From: Comamonadaceae bacterium
Lineage (GTDB): Bacteria > Pseudomonadota > Gammaproteobacteria > Burkholderiales > Burkholderiaceae
DNA length: 24,720 nt
Reading direction: 5' to 3'
Assembly: GCA_947505915.1 (NCBI GenBank)
Contig: CANNNH010000009.1
Coordinates: 1-24,720, forward strand
Position numbers and translations under genes: made by a program. Under the pieces are notes generated by a model, which worked only from the letters and a program-made list of their open reading frames with translations, did not search any database and was not told the DNA's origin. This document shows, piece after piece, positions 1 through 8,196 of this stretch; position 1 is the stretch's first letter; each line of letters opens with the position of its first letter.

Positions 1-420
1 CCGGTCTGGCCGGATGCCGCCAGCCTGGGCGACTTTGCCGGGCCGCTGGCCGGTTTTCTGACCGGTCTGGAGCGGGCCGAAACCGCGTTTGTGGTGACCG
101 TGCCCTGCGACACGCCCTTGTTCCCGCTCGACCTGGTGGCCCGGCTGGTCTCAGCACTGGAAACAGAAGACGCCGAGATCGCCATGGCCGCCGCCCGTGA
201 AGAAGACGGGCAGTTGCGCGCCCAGCCGGTGTTTTGCCTGATGCGTTCAGTCATGTTGGAGAGCGTGGTCCGTTTCACACATGGTGGCGGCCGTAAAATC
301 GACGCGTGGACAGCCCTTCACAAGACCACGCTGGTGCCCTTTGACCTGCCAGGCGATGACCCGAAGGCATTTTTCAATGCCAATACGCTGGCCGAGCTGC
401 ATCAGCTGGAAAAGCGCTAA
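1..420 (+). CDS. mobA: Molybdenum cofactor guanylyltransferase MobA, C-terminal part (5' end outside window)
   Basis: MobA transfers GMP from GTP to molybdopterin to give the guanine-dinucleotide form of the cofactor in the cytoplasm. The frame is open from base 1 and ends in TAA at 418-420; the start lies upstream of the window. Visible residues match the second half of the family: a [10 protein letters not shown] segment, like the GPLAG stretch of E. coli MobA, then a [11 protein letters not shown] segment, the 'PCDTP' core strand typical of Mob[19 protein letters not shown] ending (the 'F.N.NTPEEL' motif of nucleotidyltransferases) follows. It is 29 nt upstream of moeA in the same direction, so the two are probably cotranscribed in a molybdopterin operon whose earlier genes are off the edge. 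The molybdenum role is well supported by motif and neighbour together. Confidence 0.93.
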   Translation, partial: PVWPDAASLGDFAGPLAGFLTGLERAETAFVVTVPCDTPLFPLDLVARLVSALETEDAEIAMAAAREEDGQLRAQPVFCLMRSVMLESVVRFTHGGGRKIDAWTALHKTTLVPFDLPGDDPKAFFNANTLAELHQLEKR

Positions 421-449
421 GGTCCAAGCGCCAACTGCACAGCCAAGCC

Positions 450-1745
450 ATGAAAACCATTGCCCAGATCGCCGCTGAACTGCAAGGCTATGACCCGCAA
501 GCCCTGCCGGCTGAGGGTGTGCTCGATTTTTTAGCGCGCCTGGTCACGCCGGTGCGCGAATCACAATCGCTTGCCTTGTTCGAGGCTCTTGGCAAGGTGC
601 TGGCCCATGACGTGATATCTCCGCTGAATGTGCCACCCCATGACAACTCGGCCATGGACGGCTATGCCTTTGACGGCCGCCAACTAAAACCCGGCAAAGC
701 ACTGCAGCTGCGGGTGGTGGGTACAGCGTTTGCGGGCAAAGCCTGGGCAGGCAAGGCCGGCATCGGCGAGTGCGTCAAGATCATGACCGGCGCCATCATG
801 CCGGCTGACTTTGACACCGTGGTTCCGCAAGAAATGGTCAGCTTTGCCGATGGCAATATCGAGCACATTGTGATGGCCCCGGGTCTTCTGGCAGCCGGCG
901 ACAACAGGCGCTTGCGCGGTGAAGATGTGGCCCTGGGCCACCCCGCCCTCAGGCGCGGCCAAATGATCACACCGGCCCGGCTGGGTCTGGCTGCATCCCT
1001 GGGCTTGGCCACCCTGCCATGCTTTAGAACGCTGCGCGTAGCCTACTTTTCAACCGGTGACGAAATACTCTCGCTCGGTCAAGCTCCCCGTGAGGGCGCC
1101 ATCTACGACAGTAACCGTTACACCGTCTTTGGTTTGCTACGGCGCTTAGGCTGTGAAGTGATTGACATGGGCGTCGTCAAAGACAACCCCGGCGAGCTCG
1201 AAGCGGCATTTCGCCGGGCGGCTGCGCAGGCCGACGCCATCATCACCAGTGGTGGCGTGAGCGTTGGCGAGGCTGACTACACCAAAGCCATGATGAAAAA
1301 GCTGGGTGATGTGGCTTTCTGGCGCATTGCGATGCGGCCGGGCCGGCCCATGGCGGTGGGGCGTATCGCGGCCAGTCCGGGTGCAGAGCTTGGCGCGGTG
1401 CTCTTTGGCCTTCCCGGCAACCCGGTGGCGGTGATGGTCACATTTTTGGCTTTTGTTCGGCCTGCGCTGTTGCAAATGATGGGCTGCACCGACAAGGCCG
1501 CCCCGCTTCTGAAGGCCCACAGTCAGGAAGCGCTGCGCAAAAAAACCGGTAGAACCGAGTACCAGCGCGGCTGGGTCTCAAGTGCTGCCGACGGATCCTT
1601 GCAGGTCAGGACGACCGGCAACCAGGGCTCCGGCGTGCTCAGCTCCATGACCGAAGCCAATGGCCTGATCGTTCTTCACCACGGGCAAGGCCATGTGGCA
1701 GCGGGCGATCTGGTTGACGTGATGATGTTTGACGGCGCCATTTAA
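450..1745 (+). CDS. moeA: Molybdopterin molybdenumtransferase MoeA
   Basis: MoeA inserts molybdate into adenylylated molybdopterin, a late step of molybdenum cofactor synthesis. The 431-residue product is of normal family length (E. coli MoeA 411). Motifs in order: DNSAMDGYAF at 65-74, the hallmark of the N-terminal domain; STGDE near 201-205; SGGVSVGEADYTK at 267-279, the MoaB/MogA-like molybdopterin-binding loop; MRPGRPMAVG at 296-304; and GLPGNPVAV at 320-328. The C-terminal domain IV follows. The ATG at 450 is chosen because the protein aligns with MoeA from its first residues and sits 29 nt behind the mobA stop. The far end is only 28 nt from the convergent efflux pump stop, with no obvious intrinsic terminator between them. 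No key motif is missing. Confidence 0.97.
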   Translation: MKTIAQIAAELQGYDPQALPAEGVLDFLARLVTPVRESQSLALFEALGKVLAHDVISPLNVPPHDNSAMDGYAFDGRQLKPGKALQLRVVGTAFAGKAWAGKAGIGECVKIMTGAIMPADFDTVVPQEMVSFADGNIEHIVMAPGLLAAGDNRRLRGEDVALGHPALRRGQMITPARLGLAASLGLATLPCFRTLRVAYFSTGDEILSLGQAPREGAIYDSNRYTVFGLLRRLGCEVIDMGVVKDNPGELEAAFRRAAAQADAIITSGGVSVGEADYTKAMMKKLGDVAFWRIAMRPGRPMAVGRIAASPGAELGAVLFGLPGNPVAVMVTFLAFVRPALLQMMGCTDKAAPLLKAHSQEALRKKTGRTEYQRGWVSSAADGSLQVRTTGNQGSGVLSSMTEANGLIVLHHGQGHVAAGDLVDVMMFDGAI

Positions 1746-1773
1746 GCGCCGCCAGCTCACACACAGACCGTCT

Positions 1774-4700
1774 TTACTTGGCGATGATCTCCGGCGCGAT
1801 GCCGTGGCCATGCTCGCCGGCAACCGGGCCCTCATGGGCCTCGCGCTTACTGGCTCCCGGTACTTTCTTGCGGGCAAACAAGGTGTACATGGTGGGCACC
1901 ACAAACACGGTCAGCACAGTGCCCAGCGACATGCCACCCACAATCACCCAGCCGATTTGCATACGGGATTCAGCCCCGGCACCCGTGGCCAGCGCCAGCG
2001 GCAAGGCCCCCAACACCATGGCACCGGTGGTCATCATGATGGGACGAAGGCGCTGAGAAGCCGCTTTGACGACAGCATCGATCATGGTCATGCCCTGCCC
2101 GCGTAGCTGATTGGTGAACTCGACAATCAAGATGCCGTGCTTGGTGATCAGTCCGACCAGCGTGATCAGGCCGATCTGCGAATACACATTGAGCGAGCCG
2201 CCACTCCACTTGAGCGCAATCAAGGCACCGATCATGGACAGCGGCACCGACAACATGATCACCAGCGGGTCAATGAAGCTCTCAAACTGGGCTGCGAGCA
2301 CCAGGAAAATAAACACCAGCGCCAGACCAAAAACAATGATCAAAGCGCCTTGGGATTTTTTGAACTCGCGCGACGTACCGTTGAGCTCGGTGGTGTAGCC
2401 GCTTTTGAGCACCTTGGCAGCTGTCTGATCTAAAAACTTAAGCGCTTCGCCCAAAGAATAATCGCCTGAGAGATTCGCCGTGATGGTGGCAGAACGGCGC
2501 TGGCCGAAGTGATTGAGCTCGCGTGGTGAAACGGTTTCGCGAACCTTGACAAGGGCGCCCAGCGGGATCATGGCGTCATTGCGCCCACGCACATAAATAC
2601 GGTCAATGTCGTCGGGGGTGTTGCGGTTGCTGGCCTGTGTCTGCACGATCACATCAAACTGTTCAGCGTCCCGCTTGTAACGTGTCACGTTACGCCCGCC
2701 CAGCAATGTTTCAATGGCCCTGGCCACCACATCGACGTTAACGCCCAGTTCAGCAGCTTTGGCGCGATCGATGTCAATGCGCAGCTCTGGCTTGTTCAAG
2801 CGCAGATCGACGTCCGGCGAAACGATACCCGGATTTTTAGCAATTTCGTCCAGCATCTGGCGCACAGCGGAGTTGAGGTTCTGGTAACTGTCAGAAGTCT
2901 GGATCACGAAATTGATAGGCCGTTCGCGAAAACCCTGGCCCAAAGAAGGCGGTGTGATCGGAAAAGCAGTGATGCCCGCCAGTGAAGCAAATTTAGGCTG
3001 CAACTCGCGCGCCATCTCCATGGTGGTGCGCTTGCGGTCTTCCCAATCCACGGTGCGGTAAATCATCGTGGCCTGTGCAACCGTAGGGTTGCCGGCGCTG
3101 ACAAAAATCCGGTCAAACTCCTTAAAAGGTTGCCCCATTTTCTCCATGGCCCGCGCATAGCGATCGGTGTAAGCCAGGGTGGATCCGTCAGGCGAATTAA
3201 TGTTTGCCAGGATCACGCCCCGGTCTTCCATGGGCGACAACTCTTGCTTTATGGTGGGCGCAATCATGGCGATCGCCACGGCAATCAGGCCCATGCCGAT
3301 CAGCACCAGCCAGCGCGCTTGCAACACCCAAGATGTGAGCATGCCGGCAAATCCAGCGTGCCGGCCGGGCTGATAGCGTCGCGTGACAATCCAGCGCAAC
3401 ATATTTCCATAGCCGTCGGAAACCGATGTCAGCAAGCGCTCCATTGAGCGGTCAAACAAGTTGGGTTTGGGGTTGTGGCGCAAAAACTTGGTGCACATCA
3501 TGGGTGTCAGCGTCAAAGCGACAAAGCCAGACACCACCACCGCGCCAGCCAGGGCCAAAGCAAATTCAATGAACAAGCGGCCGGTGCGCCCGGGCGTGAA
3601 GGCCAGCGGCGCATAAACGGCCACCAAGGTCGCCGTCATGGTGACAATCGCAAACCCGATTTCACGGGCACCCTTGATACCGGCAGAAAACGGGTCCAAG
3701 CCTTCTTCAATGTGGCGGAAAATATTTTCCAGCATGACGATCGCATCATCCACCACCAGGCCGATGGCCAGCACCAGGGCCAGCAAAGTGAGCGTGTTGA
3801 TGGAAAACCCGGCCAGCGACATCAGCGCAAAAGTGCCCACCAGACTGACCGGAATGGTGATGATCGGAATAATGGATGCACGCAGGGTGCGCAAAAACAC
3901 GAAGATGACCAGGGCCACCAACAGCACAGCCTCCAGAATCGTGACGTAAACATTTTTGATGGAGCGGTCAATGAAGGCCGAGTTGTCATTGGCCACGTCA
4001 ATCATCATGTCGCCGGGCAAATCAGCTTTGAGCTTGGGGATGGCCTCGCGCACACCCCGCGACAAGTCCAGCGGGTTGGCTGTGGCCTGCCGAATCACGC
4101 CCACTGCCACGGCTGAACGGCCGTTCAAACGAACGGCGGTACGCTCGTCGGCGGGACCCTCCTGAACCCGGGCCACGTCACGGATCTTGACCGGAAACCC
4201 ATTGACGGTCTTGACAACGATATCGGCAAACTGGCCGGGCCGGATCAAGTTGGTCTGCGAGGTCACACTGAATTCGCGCTGCTGCGACTCAATACGGCCT
4301 GCCGGCAACTCCAGGTTGCTGCGCCGGATAGCGTCTTCAACGTCCTGCGTGGTCAGCTTGTAGCCGGCCAGTCGGTCGGTGTCCAGCCAGACCCGCATGG
4401 CGTACTTTCGCTCGCCGAAAATACGCACATCCGCCACGCCGCTGACGGTCTGCAAACGCGGCTTGACGATGCGGTTGACCAGGTCATTGATTTGCAGCGG
4501 CGTTAGCGATTCACTTGAAAAGGCCAGCTGAATCACAGGAAAGGCGTCAGCCTCGACCTTGGCGATCACCGGCTCTTCAATGGCCTGCGGCAGGCGATTG
4601 CGAACGCGGGAGGTGCGGTCACGCACTTCAGCGGCGGCCGAATCGGCGTCTTTTTCAAGCCGGAAACGCACACTGATCTGTCCCTGGTCGGCGCGACTGA

Positions 4701-4947
4701 TAGAGGTGATCACATCCACACCGTCAATACCTGCAATCGAGTCTTCCAGGGGTTTGGTCACTTGCGACTCAATCACTTCAGCAGAAGCGCCCAGATAACG
4801 CACGCTGACGGTGACCACCGGCTCGTCAATCTTCGGGTACTCACGCACGGTGAGCCGGTTAAAACTGACAGCACCAATGAGCACAATCAGCAGTGACAGC
4901 ACGGTCGCAAAGACCGGACGGCGTATAGATACTTCGGCTATTTGCAT
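1774..4947 (-). CDS. RND-family multidrug efflux permease (HAE1/AcrB-like)
   Basis: This is an inner-membrane proton-driven pump expected to work with the adjacent adaptor and an outer-membrane channel. The 1057 residues match the usual RND length of 1030-1060. The start is typical (IRRPVFATVLSLL, first transmembrane helix), followed by the REYPKIDEPVVTV porter-domain opening. The transmembrane helix near 390-405 carries two adjacent aspartates (D400, D401), and the late helix has a lysine (K936 in GLITKHGILIVEF); these match the proton-relay Asp-Asp-Lys of AcrB. Helix clusters near 335-480 and 860-1040 flank two large periplasmic loops. The gene lies 30 nt downstream of the fusion protein in the same operon. 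No outer-membrane factor or regulator is in the window, so the outer channel is probably encoded elsewhere. The substrate cannot be read from sequence. A specific symbol would be a guess. Confidence 0.95.
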   Translation of the reverse strand: MQIAEVSIRRPVFATVLSLLIVLIGAVSFNRLTVREYPKIDEPVVTVSVRYLGASAEVIESQVTKPLEDSIAGIDGVDVITSISRADQGQISVRFRLEKDADSAAAEVRDRTSRVRNRLPQAIEEPVIAKVEADAFPVIQLAFSSESLTPLQINDLVNRIVKPRLQTVSGVADVRIFGERKYAMRVWLDTDRLAGYKLTTQDVEDAIRRSNLELPAGRIESQQREFSVTSQTNLIRPGQFADIVVKTVNGFPVKIRDVARVQEGPADERTAVRLNGRSAVAVGVIRQATANPLDLSRGVREAIPKLKADLPGDMMIDVANDNSAFIDRSIKNVYVTILEAVLLVALVIFVFLRTLRASIIPIITIPVSLVGTFALMSLAGFSINTLTLLALVLAIGLVVDDAIVMLENIFRHIEEGLDPFSAGIKGAREIGFAIVTMTATLVAVYAPLAFTPGRTGRLFIEFALALAGAVVVSGFVALTLTPMMCTKFLRHNPKPNLFDRSMERLLTSVSDGYGNMLRWIVTRRYQPGRHAGFAGMLTSWVLQARWLVLIGMGLIAVAIAMIAPTIKQELSPMEDRGVILANINSPDGSTLAYTDRYARAMEKMGQPFKEFDRIFVSAGNPTVAQATMIYRTVDWEDRKRTTMEMARELQPKFASLAGITAFPITPPSLGQGFRERPINFVIQTSDSYQNLNSAVRQMLDEIAKNPGIVSPDVDLRLNKPELRIDIDRAKAAELGVNVDVVARAIETLLGGRNVTRYKRDAEQFDVIVQTQASNRNTPDDIDRIYVRGRNDAMIPLGALVKVRETVSPRELNHFGQRRSATITANLSGDYSLGEALKFLDQTAAKVLKSGYTTELNGTSREFKKSQGALIIVFGLALVFIFLVLAAQFESFIDPLVIMLSVPLSMIGALIALKWSGGSLNVYSQIGLITLVGLITKHGILIVEFTNQLRGQGMTMIDAVVKAASQRLRPIMMTTGAMVLGALPLALATGAGAESRMQIGWVIVGGMSLGTVLTVFVVPTMYTLFARKKVPGASKREAHEGPVAGEHGHGIAPEIIAK

Positions 4948-4977
4948 GGTCGATATTCCCGGTTAGGGCTTGAAAAT

Positions 4978-6447
4978 TCAGGCTGGCGCCAATGTCCTCA
5001 GGGCCTCTGGACTCGATTGAGAGACGGGCTTGCGGCCGGGCGCGGCCGAAGGTCGAGTGCCACCGCGCGGCGCGGCATCGTCCACACCGGCCAGGCAAGG
5101 GTCAGGGCCGACCAGCGGGGCCACAGCGGCAGCTGCTTTGCTGTTGCCAGACTTACCCTCGACGCTGGGCTTGCCTTTGGCGGCCGGTTTTGTGTCTGCA
5201 GCAGCAGGTTTTACCTCCGCAGCTGGTTTAGCGGGTACGCCGGGGGCAGGTGCGCTGGCGGCAGGGGCACCGGAGGCCGGGGCGCCAGGCACAGCGGCTG
5301 CGGCCACATCCAGCACCCTCACCTCTGTGCCGTCACGCTGCACACGCTGCTGACCGGCAGTGACCACCGAATCACCAGGCTCCAAGCCTTCCAGCACTTC
5401 AACCTTGCCCGGGCTGCGCAAGCCCAGCTTGACCTCAGTGCGCTGGGAGACGCGGCTGTTGGGCGTTGTGCCGTTGACCACTTTGATCACAAACTGTTTG
5501 CCGCCCTGAGGCACGATGGCCTCTTCGGGGATCACGCGGGCACCGTCACGCTGGCCGAAAACCGCGTTGACGCGCGCAAACATGCCGGGGCGCAATTGCA
5601 GGCGCCGGTTGTCGATGCAGGCACGCACACCGACCGAGCGGCCGTTGGCGTCAATCAGGGGGTCAATGGCCAGAACAAGGGCTGAAAACTTGCGCCCTGG
5701 CAAAGCGTCTAGCTCTACCACCGAGGACTGACCACGTCGGATCTTGGTCTGAAAACGCTCGGGCAAGCGGTAGTCAACAAAAATAGCATCCATGTCTTCG
5801 AGGTTGACAATGTCAGCGCCGTCTTTGAGGTAATCACCCACGTTGACGGAGCGAATGCCGGCCAGACCGTCAAAGGGGGCCATGATCTTCAGGCGGGACT
5901 CTGTGGCACGCGCCAGTGCCAGCTTGGCCTCGGCGACCTGCTGGGCGGCAGCGCTCTCGTCCAGCGTGCGACGGCTGATGAAATTTTGTGCCACCAGCTC
6001 GGCATTGCGGGTGTTATTGGCCTTGGCAATATTGAGCTCGGCCTGGGCCTGCTGCACCTGTGCGGCAGGCAACTGGTCGTCAAACTGAACCAGCAACTGG
6101 CCTTTTTTGACGCGGTCACCATCGCGGAAATTGAGCTGTGTGATGCGCCCGCTGACTTCAGGCCGCAAAACCACACCCTGGCGCGAGCGCAAAGAGCCCA
6201 CGGTCTGGGTTTCATCGACCAGGTCCATCAACTCCACCTGGGCCACTTCCACGGTAGGTTTGCCACCTCCGCCTGCGCCACCGCCACCCGCTGCGCCGCC
6301 AGTCGCGGCCCCGGGTGCACCGGGCGCAGAGGCACTTTGGCCTTCAACAGCGGCCTTTGCAGGCTGGTTTTGGTACCACCAGGCGCCCGCACCCACGGTC
6401 GCAATACCCAATGCCGCAATCAGAGGATAGATAACTTTAGAAGCCAT
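4978..6447 (-). CDS. RND efflux periplasmic adaptor (membrane fusion protein)
   Basis: This adaptor should link the downstream RND pump to an outer-membrane channel. It has an N-terminal membrane anchor or signal (about 5-24) and then a Gly/Ala-rich linker (about 40-63). A first lipoyl half follows around 92-125 (VSGRI...GDRVKKGQLLVQFDD), then an alpha-hairpin (about 127-185) and the second lipoyl half (about 186-215, IMAPFDGLAGIRSVNVGDYL). Beta-barrel and membrane-proximal domains run to about 380 (LRPGMFARV, VIPEEAI). At 489 residues it exceeds the usual 370-400 because of a tail (about 381-489) very rich in Ala, Pro and Lys. That tail is probably disordered, and a frameshift near the end cannot be excluded. 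The ATG at 6447 has an AGGTG upstream at moderate spacing. It is the first gene of the efflux operon, 30 nt ahead of the pump. Confidence 0.93.
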   Translation of the reverse strand: MASKVIYPLIAALGIATVGAGAWWYQNQPAKAAVEGQSASAPGAPGAATGGAAGGGGAGGGGKPTVEVAQVELMDLVDETQTVGSLRSRQGVVLRPEVSGRITQLNFRDGDRVKKGQLLVQFDDQLPAAQVQQAQAELNIAKANNTRNAELVAQNFISRRTLDESAAAQQVAEAKLALARATESRLKIMAPFDGLAGIRSVNVGDYLKDGADIVNLEDMDAIFVDYRLPERFQTKIRRGQSSVVELDALPGRKFSALVLAIDPLIDANGRSVGVRACIDNRRLQLRPGMFARVNAVFGQRDGARVIPEEAIVPQGGKQFVIKVVNGTTPNSRVSQRTEVKLGLRSPGKVEVLEGLEPGDSVVTAGQQRVQRDGTEVRVLDVAAAAVPGAPASGAPAASAPAPGVPAKPAAEVKPAAADTKPAAKGKPSVEGKSGNSKAAAAVAPLVGPDPCLAGVDDAAPRGGTRPSAAPGRKPVSQSSPEALRTLAPA

Positions 6448-6614
6448 GAAACAAGCACCTGCATTGTTGTAAAGAAGAATTCACTGCGCAATGTAACAGG
6501 GCTAATTGGGGTTCACGATGTGGAAAACCCATAAATTAACCCGATACGGCTAATTTACTTGGACTTGACAATTTTTGCTGGCGGCCCCGAAACAGCTGCT
6601 AAAACCGAATCCGT
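6448..6614 (-). other. Intergenic leader of the efflux operon
   Basis: These 167 bases separate the rnhA stop from the efflux adaptor start and are clearly more AT-rich than the genes. They should hold the efflux promoter. On the minus strand a TTGTCA hexamer (6570-6565) and AT-rich stretches further down are candidates for promoter elements, but I cannot fix a -35/-10 pair with correct spacing. No intrinsic terminator for rnhA with a T-run is evident, so read-through from rnhA is possible. No regulator gene is adjacent. Confidence 0.35.
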
Positions 6615-7103
6615 TCAACTCTGCTGCCCAGTTCGGCCATTGGCCAGGGCCATTTCAACGCCTTTATTAGCCAGAGCGTCCGCCCGCTCATTGCCAGGGT
6701 CCCCGGCGTGGCCGCGCACCCAACGCCAGTCAATTTGATGTCCGCCGGTGCTGACCACAGCGTCCAGACGCTGCCAAAGATCGACGTTTTTCACAGGGGC
6801 TTTGGCCGCCGTGCGCCAGCCGCGGGCCTTCCAGCCGTGAATCCATTCGGTGATGCCCTTGAGGACATATTCGCTGTCAATGTGCAAAGTGACCTGGCAG
6901 GGCCGTTTCAGGGCTGACAAGGCCTCGATCACGGCCATGATCTCCATGCGGTTGTTGGTCGTGCCCAGCTCGCCGCCAAAAATCTCTTTGCAAGTCCCGC
7001 CGGAGTTCAGCAGCGCCCCCCAGCCGCCGGGGCCGGGGTTGCCTTTGCAGGCGCCATCGGTGTAGATCACGACCGGCGCGGGGGGATTTGGAACTTCGTT
7101 CAT
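6615..7103 (-). CDS. rnhA: Ribonuclease HI
   Basis: RNase HI cleaves the RNA strand of RNA-DNA hybrids in the cytoplasm, removing primers and R-loops. The product from the ATG at 7103 is 162 residues, close to E. coli RNase HI (155). The catalytic set is visible: D16 ([16 protein letters not shown]), E54 ([10 protein letters not shown]), D76 ([11 protein letters not shown]) and D142 (GNERADALA), with the helper histidine H132 in [10 protein letters not shown]. The basic handle [10 protein letters not shown] is also present. The reading frame stays open for 83 more codons upstream, but that extension overlaps the methyltransferase gene and has no RNase H similarity, so the internal ATG is the start. 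It lies 35 nt downstream of the methyltransferase gene, probably in one transcript. Confidence 0.97.
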   Translation of the reverse strand: MNEVPNPPAPVVIYTDGACKGNPGPGGWGALLNSGGTCKEIFGGELGTTNNRMEIMAVIEALSALKRPCQVTLHIDSEYVLKGITEWIHGWKARGWRTAAKAPVKNVDLWQRLDAVVSTGGHQIDWRWVRGHAGDPGNERADALANKGVEMALANGRTGQQS

Positions 7104-7138
7104 GGCAAGGTCAATGGGTTGGCAGGGAAAGTTGAAGA

Positions 7139-7939
7139 CTATGAGGACGAAGGAGTCGAGCTTTTTGAGCTGGTCGGGCGGCGGTTGGCAATCGCTGCAG
7201 GCGCTGGTGCCCGGGCAGTTCGGTTTTTCCAGCCAGGCTCCAACAAACGCATGCCGCGCACACGCTTGCTGGCCACCAGAAAATAAACTGCGCCAAAAAT
7301 CGGCCACCAGCGCGCGCCTGCAGCGTCCATCCACCGAAAACGTCCCAACCACCTGGCACTTTCAAGGGCCGGGCGGTAGCAGCCGAATTGCGCAGATTCA
7401 AGCTCAAAACTCAGCAGCCGCAGCCAGTCGCGCAAACGCCAATGACCGATGGGCTCAGCCGCCTGCGGCAAAAATAACTCACCCACGCCGAACCGGCGAA
7501 ACATGCGCGCCCGCTGCTGGCGCAGGCCCCAAAGACTGGCGGGGTTCAGGCCGCTGATGACAACCCGCCCCTCCGGCACCAGCACGCGCTCAACTTCTCG
7601 CAAGGTGGCATGCGGATCCAGGCTGAGCTCCAGGGTGTGCGGCAAAACCACCAGGTCCAGGCTGTTGGCGGCAAAGGGCAACGCCACAGAATGCGTCAAC
7701 AGCGCGATCTGCCGCACAGATTCGGTTGTGGATGTAGTGGCCGGAGCATCCAAAGCCACCCATTGGTGTGGCATGCGGTTAGCGCGCAAAGCATCGATTT
7801 CAGGCAATCCGAGCTGCAAAGCGTGGTAGCCGAAGACATCGCTGAGCGCCAAGTCAAAGCGCTCGCGCTCCCAAGCCAGCAGGTATTCGCCGGGGGGTGT
7901 TTTCAACCAGTCAGTCAAACCTATAATTTGCAAGCTCAT
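7139..7939 (-). CDS. SAM-dependent methyltransferase-like protein (class I fold)
   Basis: This looks like the methyltransferase-domain protein commonly found beside rnhA in betaproteobacteria; its substrate is unknown. The 266-residue product shows the post-I part of a class I fold. [19 protein letters not shown] (about 87-107) fits motifs II/III, and [28 protein letters not shown] (about 115-143) fits the strand-helix of Methyltransf_11 proteins. A canonical glycine-rich motif I is not seen: the expected place reads [11 protein letters not shown], so cofactor binding is less certain. The C-terminus is Ala/Pro/Ser-rich. The ATG at 7939 is preferred over the adjacent TTG codon at 7942 because an AGGT lies about 9 nt upstream. 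rnhA starts 35 nt after its stop. Confidence 0.75.
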   Translation of the reverse strand: MSLQIIGLTDWLKTPPGEYLLAWERERFDLALSDVFGYHALQLGLPEIDALRANRMPHQWVALDAPATTSTTESVRQIALLTHSVALPFAANSLDLVVLPHTLELSLDPHATLREVERVLVPEGRVVISGLNPASLWGLRQQRARMFRRFGVGELFLPQAAEPIGHWRLRDWLRLLSFELESAQFGCYRPALESARWLGRFRWMDAAGARWWPIFGAVYFLVASKRVRGMRLLEPGWKNRTARAPAPAAIANRRPTSSKSSTPSSS

Positions 7940-8196
7940 CAAGACCTGACAATGGATTTTTTCAGACAGGGTGAAGACTTGATGCTTCGCCCAGGTTTTT
8001 GATTCTAGTCAACCCGTCGGTCACGTCCTTTTGCCTGCCGCAGTAGCCCGGCGCTTTAGCCTGGATACTTCTTACTTTTGCTGTGCGGCCCGCTGCGGCA
8101 GCATCCACCTCGAGATCTATGAACGTTTTAGACTTTCACCAGGCCTGTTTAGCGGCCACGCCGCCGCAACGCGCTGACCATGCCTCATGCCTTGCC
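7940..8196. other. Divergent intergenic region between methyltransferase and mltD-like gene
   Basis: These 257 bases lie between two divergent genes and should carry both promoters. I see AT-rich patches near 7951-7962 and 7996-8010 but no convincing pair of promoter hexamers. An upstream in-frame GTG (8083) and ATG (8119) could extend the lytic transglycosylase gene into this stretch, but that would bury its lipoprotein signal. As far as I recall, a glyoxalase II gene (gloB) often lies here in related genomes; there is no trace of one in these bases. Confidence 0.4.

Noticed and set aside
5040..5310. GC-rich repeat-like tract that might be a tandem repeat or CRISPR-like array
   Set aside because: It is the coding sequence of the Ala/Pro/Lys tail of the adaptor; there are no regular spacers or identical repeats.
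4942..5685. Plus-strand open frame of 247 codons opposite the efflux adaptor
   Set aside because: It is antisense to a recognised adaptor, and its low-complexity composition mirrors the Ala/Pro-rich tail of that gene.
7104..7352. 83-codon N-terminal extension of rnhA
   Set aside because: It overlaps the methyltransferase gene in another frame and has no RNase H similarity; the ATG at 7103 gives the normal family length.
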